Source: Gemmatimonadales bacterium | Lineage (GTDB): Bacteria > Gemmatimonadota > Gemmatimonadetes > Gemmatimonadales > GWC2-71-9 | Reading direction: 5' to 3' | Assembly: GCA_030597435.1 (NCBI GenBank) | Contig: JAUVRV010000216.1 | Span: 1-5,582 of the forward strand | DNA: 5,582 nt | Shown: positions 1 through 4,482 of the stretch, one piece after another | Numbering within the stretch: position 1 is the first letter of the stretch | Layout of the letters: every line of letters begins with the position of its first letter | Program-made: the position numbers and the translations under genes | Notes under the pieces: generated by a model | What the model was told of the DNA's origin: nothing | Databases searched by the model: none | Seen by the model: the letters and a program-made list of their open reading frames with translations, nothing else

Positions 1-815
1 CCGCAGCTCAGGCGGTGTTGCCGAGTCTTGACGCCGGAAACCCCACACTGTACCGGCGCCTGAATCGACCTCACCCTGATGTCACATTCCAGCGGCATGT
101 GGACGGCTTGAAGGCTTTTCGGCAGGAGTACCATGGGGAACTGTGGATCGAGGTAATGTTGATCCGAGGGCTGAACGACGAGGACCGGGCGTTGGAAGAA
201 ATCACCTCGCTACTGCACCAAATTCGGCCAGATGAGATCCACATCAACACGCCTACTAGGTGTCCGGCTGAACCGTGGGTGGCAGTCCCAGACACTGAAC
301 GTGTGATGCAGGCTTCTGTCCTCTTTGAACGAGTTGCACCCGTCCGATTGGCACACGCTGCCGATGGAGCGTTCGACTTGGGCGAATGCGATCCCGTTGT
401 GGATGGCGTCATCGGCATCATCACACGCCATCCAATGAGCGAGGAGGAGTTGGGGCGTGCGTTGGCGCGCTGGGCTCCGGGTTACGAGCGGGAGGTGTTG
501 GCGAAGTTAGCCGAGAGCGGGCGTGCTCGAGTGGTTCTGCGGGGCACGAAGCGTTTCTGGCAATCGGCCTCGTCCCATTTTCCCACAGAACGCTGCAGAG
601 GGAGCGCTTACTGCGCCCGTATCGTCATCTGTACTAGCTGCGATACCGAATCCGCCTGCATCTTCCGCATCACGCGCCCCCGGTGGATTTCCACGGTACG
701 CTGGCTCAAGCCGAGGTCGATCGCGATCACCTTGTTCGCCTTGCCTGCCACGACCATGTCCATCACTTCCCGTTCTCGCGGTGTCAACGACTCAATCAGC
801 GCAAGGATCTTCTGA
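1..815 (+). CDS. Radical SAM protein (COG0731-like Fe-S oxidoreductase), C-terminal part, 5' end outside window
   Basis: The frame is open from the left edge (first full codon at base 3), so the start and the CxxxCxxC cluster-binding motif lie upstream. Seen: LPSLDAGNP followed by NRPHP, then LWIEVMLIRGLND and HINTPTRCPAEPWV. These match the late TIM-barrel strands of COG0731-type radical SAM proteins, where 'SLDAG', 'EVMLI.G.ND' and 'NTP.RPPAE' recur; here Cys replaces the first Pro of RPP. A winged-helix-like tail follows (HPMSEEELGRAL to RVVLRGTKRFWQ), normal for this subgroup and ending near base 563. The frame then continues about 83 codons to a TGA at 813-815. Most of that extension is antisense to the convergent response regulator gene and looks non-native. 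The family presumably cleaves SAM using a 4Fe-4S cluster; the substrate is unknown. Family assignment is firm; the true 3' end is uncertain because of a lost stop, frameshift or sequence error. Confidence 0.8.
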   Translation, partial: AAQAVLPSLDAGNPTLYRRLNRPHPDVTFQRHVDGLKAFRQEYHGELWIEVMLIRGLNDEDRALEEITSLLHQIRPDEIHINTPTRCPAEPWVAVPDTERVMQASVLFERVAPVRLAHAADGAFDLGECDPVVDGVIGIITRHPMSEEELGRALARWAPGYEREVLAKLAESGRARVVLRGTKRFWQSASSHFPTERCRGSAYCARIVICTSCDTESACIFRITRPRWISTVRWLKPRSIAITLFALPATTMSITSRSRGVNDSISARIF

Positions 816-1216
816 CGGTCCGCGAGCTTCTTGCGGGTGCTAGCATCATCGTCAATCGCATGCTGGATCTTGTCAATGAGATCTTGATCGCGAAACGGCT
901 TCTCGAGGAAATCGACCGCGCCAGTCTTGACCGCCTTGACGGCCATCTTGACATCCCCGTGCGCGGTCAGGAAAATGATCGGCAGGATCGAGTGCAACTC
1001 GTCTAGCTTCTCCTGAAGCTCGAGTCCACTCATGCCGGGCATGCGGACGTCCAGAACGAGGCAGCCCGGCCTGGCAGCATCGTATGCCTCGAGGAACTCG
1101 GATGCGGAGGAGTATGTTTCCGACCTCAGACCGATTGAACGTAGCAACAGTTCGAGGGAAGCGCGTACGGCGGCATCGTCATCAACGACGAAGGCAGTTG
1201 TCTCATGCTGCGTCAT
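608..1216 (-). CDS. FixJ/NarL-type response regulator with LuxR-family HTH output domain
   Basis: A 202-residue DNA-binding response regulator, the normal length for the FixJ/TtrR/NodW group. The receiver domain (about residues 5-122) has the acidic pocket D12-D14, phospho-acceptor D56 in LDVRMPGMSG, switch residue T84 in LTAHGD and K106 in LEKPF. After a linker, the LuxR/GerE helix-turn-helix covers about 144-200, with LTPREREVMDMVVAGKANK and the recognition region LSQRTVEIHRGRVM. The start was set at the ATG at 1216, because an upstream in-frame extension would add 16 residues with no family match lying inside the kinase gene. A Shine-Dalgarno GAGG lies 6 nt before this ATG. The gene overlaps the 3' end of the upstream kinase gene by 14 nt, so the two are probably translationally coupled and form a cognate pair. 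Its 3' end is overlapped on the other strand by the radical SAM frame. The target promoters are unknown; family members usually activate transcription once phosphorylated. Confidence 0.95.
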   Translation of the reverse strand: MTQHETTAFVVDDDAAVRASLELLLRSIGLRSETYSSASEFLEAYDAARPGCLVLDVRMPGMSGLELQEKLDELHSILPIIFLTAHGDVKMAVKAVKTGAVDFLEKPFRDQDLIDKIQHAIDDDASTRKKLADRQKILALIESLTPREREVMDMVVAGKANKVIAIDLGLSQRTVEIHRGRVMRKMQADSVSQLVQMTIRAQ

Positions 1217-2414
1217 TGCTGACCTCAGGTAGGATTGGTATCGAGAAGAAGAAGGTTGTGCCACGATCAGGGTTACGTGAGAACCACATTCTACCGCCGT
1301 GAGCGTCGATGATCGAGCGACTGATCGACAGCCCGACTCCTATTCCCGCTTCTTTCGTTGTGAAGAAAGGAGTGAATAGCTCCTCGCCGGCTGTCTCGGG
1401 CAAGCCACATCCGTTATCGCTCACGCTCACCTCCACCTCACCCTTCCTGCGCCTGACCGTACGGACCACAACTTCCTTGAGAGCAAGGTCCGTTCCGTCC
1501 ATGGCATCGACGCCATTGCGAATGAGGTTCAGAATCACCTGCTGAATCTGGATGCCATCGGCAAGAACCGGAGGCAACGAACGAGACAGTACCAGGTGAA
1601 GTTGTGTATCGTGCAACCGAGTATCAACCGCTGCGAGCTGCTCGACGCTCCGAATCAGATCGTTGAGATCGCACTGCACTCGGGCGCTGTCTCGCTTGCG
1701 CGCTAGGTCCTTCAATCTATGAATAATGCCACCTGCCCGCAGTGCCTCATCAGTTATTCGCGTGAGGACGTCGAAAATCTCCTGGCTGCTGATCGCATCG
1801 CACTCTACAAGGCGTTGACACGCCTGGGCATATGTGCCGATTGCAGTCAAGGGCTGGTTCACCTCATGAGCGATATTGCTTGCCATCTCTCCCATCGTGC
1901 TCACGCGTGAGAGATGTGTCAGACGCTCCCGCAGTTCATGCTCCTTCTCTCGCAGTAGGCTCTCTCCCTCAAAGCGCTCAACGGTGTGGCCCAGCCTTTC
2001 AGCGATAGCGTCGAGGAGCTTACGCTCCTCCGCGTGGAATGGCCCCTCGTGCCGTTGCGGGCGCTCTTCCAGATAATAGACCTCCACGTCACCCACGTGC
2101 TCTCCGTACACATGAAGTGGAGCACGTTGTATCCACGGGCTCATGGAGTAGTTGTCGGTTGTGAACTCGTCCTCGTGAACGACGATGCGGGCGCATGTGA
2201 TATCGGGATACTCCCAGGCGGATCGGAGCAATTTGACTGTCTCTACGAGAATGTATTCGAGTGAGCCCGCTGCATTCTCAACGATGTGAGAGAAGCCGTA
2301 AAGACAGTCGAGTTCCTTCACCCTCTCACGCAACGCACAGGTTAGCAGGCACAGTTCGTCAGCAGTCTTGGGCGCTGTGGCAGTCGCAGGGTTCGGCTGG
2401 GATTTGTCGCTCAC
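1203..2414 (-). CDS. Cytoplasmic sensor histidine kinase with N-terminal GAF-like domain
   Basis: A 403-residue kinase with no hydrophobic segment long enough to span a membrane, so it is predicted cytosolic. Residues about 20-150 form a GAF-like sensory region with VKELDCLYGFSHIVE, YPDITCARI, a GEHVGDVEVYYLEE strand and EGPFHAEERKLLDAIAERLG. This block recurs at the front of many histidine kinases, and its ligand is not known to me. A short coiled linker (about 150-170) leads to the HisKA helix with phospho-acceptor H183 in NIAHEVNQPLTAI. The HATPase domain shows the N box (NLIRNGVDAM, N296 and N300), G1 (SDNGCGLP, D333), the F box (FTPFFTTK) and G2 (GIGVGLSIS). This is the FixL/NtrB/DctB class of kinase core. 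There is no PAS domain and no haem-ligand signature of FixL. Cys22, Cys26, Cys37 and Cys74 lie in the sensory half. The GTG start is supported by AGAGGAG 7 nt upstream. The response regulator directly downstream is the obvious partner. Confidence 0.95.
   Translation of the reverse strand: MSDKSQPNPATATAPKTADELCLLTCALRERVKELDCLYGFSHIVENAAGSLEYILVETVKLLRSAWEYPDITCARIVVHEDEFTTDNYSMSPWIQRAPLHVYGEHVGDVEVYYLEERPQRHEGPFHAEERKLLDAIAERLGHTVERFEGESLLREKEHELRERLTHLSRVSTMGEMASNIAHEVNQPLTAIGTYAQACQRLVECDAISSQEIFDVLTRITDEALRAGGIIHRLKDLARKRDSARVQCDLNDLIRSVEQLAAVDTRLHDTQLHLVLSRSLPPVLADGIQIQQVILNLIRNGVDAMDGTDLALKEVVVRTVRRRKGEVEVSVSDNGCGLPETAGEELFTPFFTTKEAGIGVGLSISRSIIDAHGGRMWFSRNPDRGTTFFFSIPILPEVSNDAA
1223..1226 (-). 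promoter_or_regulatory. Ribosome binding site of the response regulator gene
   Basis: GAGG on the minus strand lies 6 nt before the ATG at 1216 and inside the last codons of the kinase gene. It decides the start over the longer in-frame reading and fits translational coupling of the two genes. Confidence 0.65.
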
Positions 2415-2421
2415 CTCGTCG

Positions 2422-2428
2422 CTCCTCT
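2422..2428 (-). promoter_or_regulatory. Strong ribosome binding site of the histidine kinase gene
   Basis: AGAGGAG on the minus strand ends 7 nt before the GTG at 2414. It is the best Shine-Dalgarno match in the window and is the reason a GTG start is accepted for the kinase. Confidence 0.75.
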
Positions 2429-2489
2429 GACATTGGGCTCGCCCAGGGTGTCCACTGACGTAAAGATGCCGCAGCGGCCATGCCCGGGG

Positions 2490-3014
2490 TCAGTCAATTC
2501 GCTCATATTCCACCGGGTATTGGTGAGCGAGGTCAATATAGAGCTGCTTGCCTCGGGTCCAAAACTCCTTATGACGAGCCTGGACATCTTGCACTTTCTT
2601 GGCAGGTACACCAGCTACAACTGTTTCTGCCGGGATCTCGACGCCATGCGGGACAACACACCCTTCAGCGAGAATGGCCCACCGGCCGATTCTCACATCA
2701 AAGCTCAGTACTGCCCCCATACCTATGACCGCGAGGTCTTCGATTTGGCTACAGTGGATGACGGCGGCATGGCCTATAGTGACTCGATCGCCGATGACGC
2801 TCAGGCTGTTGGGATTGATATGTACGGTCGCGTTCTCCTCTATCGCCGTACCGTGCCCGATACGAATGCTGCCGTAGTCACCTCTGAGAATGACGCCGTG
2901 CCCGATGTAGCAGTCCCCTCCGATCACAACATCACCGATAACCCGAGCTGAGTCGCTGATCCACGTACCTTCACCGAAGGACGGTACTCTGTTTCCAAAA
3001 CGATAGAGAGCCAT
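2490..3014 (-). CDS. Gamma-class carbonic anhydrase-like protein (left-handed beta-helix hexapeptide repeats)
   Basis: A 174-residue protein of the YrdA/PaaY/CaiE family, full length for the short bacterial forms. Hexapeptide repeats fill about residues 20-140 (for example VIGDVVIGGDCYIGHG, VIGDRVTIGHAAVIH and LAVIGMGAVL), predicting a left-handed beta-helix trimer with metal sites between subunits. The three metal-binding histidines are present: H65 in ATVHI, and H82 and H87 in IGHAAVIHC. The 5-residue spacing of the last pair equals that of His117/His122 in the archaeal enzyme Cam. R44 and D46 in LRGDYG match Cam Arg59/Asp61. The position of Cam Gln75 is Glu (E59). A C-terminal helix follows, as in the family. 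Cytosolic; possible CO2/bicarbonate interconversion, although many homologues have weak or no measured activity and some act on acyl-CoA thioesters or as assembly factors. It lies 61 nt after the TrmO-like gene and 75 nt before the kinase. The ATG has GGAG 7 nt upstream. Confidence 0.92.
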   Translation of the reverse strand: MALYRFGNRVPSFGEGTWISDSARVIGDVVIGGDCYIGHGVILRGDYGSIRIGHGTAIEENATVHINPNSLSVIGDRVTIGHAAVIHCSQIEDLAVIGMGAVLSFDVRIGRWAILAEGCVVPHGVEIPAETVVAGVPAKKVQDVQARHKEFWTRGKQLYIDLAHQYPVEYERID

Positions 3015-3021
3015 CGCTCTT

Positions 3022-3031
3022 CTCCCCCCCC
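3022..3031 (-). promoter_or_regulatory. Ribosome binding site with G8 homopolymer of the carbonic anhydrase-like gene
   Basis: Read on the minus strand, eight consecutive G residues (3031-3024) run into a GGAG core that lies 7 nt before the ATG at 3014. The Shine-Dalgarno call is good. The homopolymer is unusual and could vary in length by strand slippage, which would alter the sequence around the ribosome site but not the reading frame. Confidence 0.6.
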
Positions 3032-3061
3032 TTCACGCAACCAGGTGTTTACTCCTTCACG
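3030..3061. repeat. Pair of 8-bp direct repeats CCTTCACG in the trmO-carbonic anhydrase gap
   Basis: The octamer CCTTCACG occurs at 3030-3037 and again at 3054-3061, 24 bp from start to start. On the minus strand both read CGTGAAGG, so each also contains a partial Shine-Dalgarno sequence. They may be a duplicated ribosome-site region, a small operator, or chance. Confidence 0.3.
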
Positions 3062-3075
3062 AGTCCGCCCATTAG

Positions 3076-3480
3076 CTACGGCTTCAAGTCCAGAATGGGA
3101 GTGCCGTTCATCGCATCCAGACCTCGAACTAGCAGCACGTTCTTCTTCAGGGATACGAGCTGCACGCGAGTTATTCCAATCGGATTGGGCCGATGCGGAC
3201 TGCGCAGGGCAAAGACTCCGCGTTTGGGGCGGTTGCGGTCACCCCGCGGATGTTGCAGCAATTCGTATCCAACGGACCGATGAAACCAGTAGACTACCGT
3301 CATTCGCCGACCTGGTTTCAGTCCGAGTAAACCGTCGACCATGGATGGGTCGAGAACGATTCGAGACTCGATTGACGCTACCGACTCAGCCGGTGCCGCC
3401 GCGTCGATTCCGCTCTCTACGTGACCGATGGCTCTGACTAACATCGGGCTTTGCGCTTCTCGACTCGGACTATCAGCCAT
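3076..3480 (-). CDS. trmO: TsaA/TrmO-type protein, minimal single-domain form
   Basis: A 134-residue protein carrying the TsaA/YaeB (UPF0066) domain, known from E. coli TrmO, the SAM-dependent methylase of N6-threonylcarbamoyl-adenosine 37 in some tRNAs. Diagnostic parts seen: VRAIGHVES near the start, then MTVVYWFHRS, the hallmark RGVFALRSPHRPNPIGI (residues 87-103; the nucleoside and SAM-binding loop region) and GLDAMNGTPILDLKP at the end. The C-terminal domain of the roughly 235-residue enterobacterial enzyme is absent, as in archaeal-type short members. The frame ends on TAG immediately after LKP, where the family usually reads KPY and a few more residues. The ATG at 3480 was chosen because it lies 5 nt after the stop of the upstream stress-protein gene and removes a non-matching 27-residue extension inside that gene. 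tRNA methylation is known only for some family members; the substrate here is inferred, not shown. Confidence 0.88.
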   Translation of the reverse strand: MADSPSREAQSPMLVRAIGHVESGIDAAAPAESVASIESRIVLDPSMVDGLLGLKPGRRMTVVYWFHRSVGYELLQHPRGDRNRPKRGVFALRSPHRPNPIGITRVQLVSLKKNVLLVRGLDAMNGTPILDLKP

Positions 3481-3485
3481 CTGGT

Positions 3486-4418
3486 TCACCCATGCGCTGG
3501 GTGTACCACCAACACGGGTACGTGCGATGCACGTACGACCTTGTCGGCAACACTGCCCCAAACAAGCCTGCGGAGCCCGCCGCGCCCGTGCGTGGTTATC
3601 ACAATGAGGTCGGCCGATTCTTCCTTGGCAGCTTCGAGGATTCCCACCGCTGATGGCATTGTGTCCTCGATCCTCGTCTTCACCGTTAGGCCATCCCTTT
3701 CAACGGTACGTTTCACGGCACTCAAATACTCCGAAGACTCGTTATGCGCGGCCTTGACCAGGTCACGTACATCCTGTGTGTCGATTTGCAGCAGAGGTGA
3801 CCAAGCTGGGATCGAATCTGGTGTTACTCGAACCAAACTGTACTGGGCTTCACTCCCGCCAAACGAGATGGCCCATTGGAGACTCTGTTCGGCGAGTCCA
3901 GACCCGTCCAGCGGCACCACGATGCGACGGAACTGGTGCGCATCGTCTAGCTCGACCTCGCAGTTGGATTCCGGACGTACGAGCAACACGGGCATTGGAA
4001 CGTGTCGGACAACCGAATCCACTACGCTTCCCAGCCAGGATCGGCTGAGTGGTCCGCGGCCATGTGTTGACATGACGAGAAGCTCGGGATGATGTCGCTT
4101 TGCATGTTTCACCAGAGCAGTGGACGGTTTGCCCGTCAGCACCGTTGGAAACACGGGTACCGAGGAGAATTCGGCGATCCGGGCTGCAACTCCATTGAGA
4201 TAATTCGCAGCCGCTTCATCAATCAAGTTCACGTCCTTTGGCGATATCGTCGAAACGCGCCGCGTGGGTGACCTGCGCTTCTTACTCGATACCGATACCA
4301 GCCCAACCTGGCCATCCATTCTTCTCGCTACGCCGAGTGCAATTGGCAATGCACACTCGGCAAACTTGGACCCGTCAAGGGGTACAAGGATCGTTTCATG
4401 CCTCGTTGATCGTTGCAT
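3486..4418 (-). CDS. Universal stress protein with two tandem UspA domains
   Basis: A 310-residue protein made of two Usp domains, at about residues 7-150 and 163-308. Each opens with the same strand-loop, ILVPLDGS (D15) and IVVPLDGS (D171), in which the Asp contacts adenine in ATP-binding members. Each ends with the phosphate-binding loop G-9x-G-S: THGRGPLSRSWLGS (about 118-131) and THGRGGLRRLVWGS (about 276-289), followed by PVLLV/PVLVV strands. Both halves therefore look competent to bind ATP. Tandem Usp proteins act in the cytosol in stress or low-oxygen survival, usually without a known enzyme activity. The ATG at 4418 is preferred because GAGG sits 8 nt before it; a GTG two codons earlier (4424) would leave only 2 nt to that GAGG. 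It lies 64 nt after the enzyme I gene and 5 nt before the TrmO-like gene, so close coupling with the latter is likely. Confidence 0.95.
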   Translation of the reverse strand: MQRSTRHETILVPLDGSKFAECALPIALGVARRMDGQVGLVSVSSKKRRSPTRRVSTISPKDVNLIDEAAANYLNGVAARIAEFSSVPVFPTVLTGKPSTALVKHAKRHHPELLVMSTHGRGPLSRSWLGSVVDSVVRHVPMPVLLVRPESNCEVELDDAHQFRRIVVPLDGSGLAEQSLQWAISFGGSEAQYSLVRVTPDSIPAWSPLLQIDTQDVRDLVKAAHNESSEYLSAVKRTVERDGLTVKTRIEDTMPSAVGILEAAKEESADLIVITTHGRGGLRRLVWGSVADKVVRASHVPVLVVHPAHG

Positions 4419-4426
4419 TGTCACAA

Positions 4427-4430
4427 CCTC
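4427..4430 (-). promoter_or_regulatory. Ribosome binding site of the universal stress protein gene
   Basis: GAGG on the minus strand lies 8 nt before the ATG at 4418 but only 2 nt before the alternative GTG at 4424, which favours the ATG as the start. Confidence 0.5.
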
Positions 4431-4446
4431 TTCCAGGTAGTTCTGA

Positions 4447-4474
4447 CCGTCAGTAACGGACTTGCACTCGCAAG
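4447..4474 (-). other. Two small stem-loops between the enzyme I and stress protein genes
   Basis: On the minus strand, 8 nt after the enzyme I stop codon, CTTGC-GAGT-GCAAG can form a perfect 5-bp stem with a 4-nt loop (4474-4461). CCGT-TACTG-ACGG (4459-4447) follows directly and can form a 4-bp stem. Neither is followed by a T run, so neither is a standard intrinsic terminator. They could slow or process a read-through transcript, or be chance. Confidence 0.25.
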
Positions 4475-4482
4475 ACGCGACA

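Noticed and set aside
386..637. Plus-strand frame ending at 637 as a separate gene
   Set aside because: It overlaps the well-supported radical SAM frame and shows no family match; it matters only as a possible frameshifted end of that gene.
1217..1264. Longer start of the response regulator (16 extra residues)
   Set aside because: The extension lies inside the kinase gene, has no receiver-domain match and lacks a better ribosome site than the ATG at 1216.
2434..2445. TGGGC-TC-GCCCA inverted repeat between the carbonic anhydrase-like and kinase genes as a terminator
   Set aside because: The loop is too small unless the stem shrinks to 4 bp, and no T run follows on the minus strand.
2415..2489. 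Promoter for the kinase-regulator pair in the 75-nt gap
   Set aside because: No convincing sigma-70 -35/-10 pair or sigma-54 GG-N10-GC element was found by eye; a weak promoter cannot be excluded.
2433..2951. 172-codon plus-strand open frame opposite the carbonic anhydrase-like gene
   Set aside because: It has no recognisable motif and no good ribosome site, and the minus strand carries clear hexapeptide repeats and metal ligands.
3481..3561. Longer start of the TrmO-like protein (27 extra residues)
   Set aside because: The extension overlaps the stress protein coding region, and its sequence does not match the family; the ATG at 3480 directly follows the upstream stop.
3451..4092. 213-codon plus-strand open frame antisense to the stress protein gene
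   Set aside because: Its translation is Ser/Thr/Arg-rich with no family signature, while the minus strand has a full tandem Usp protein over the same bases.
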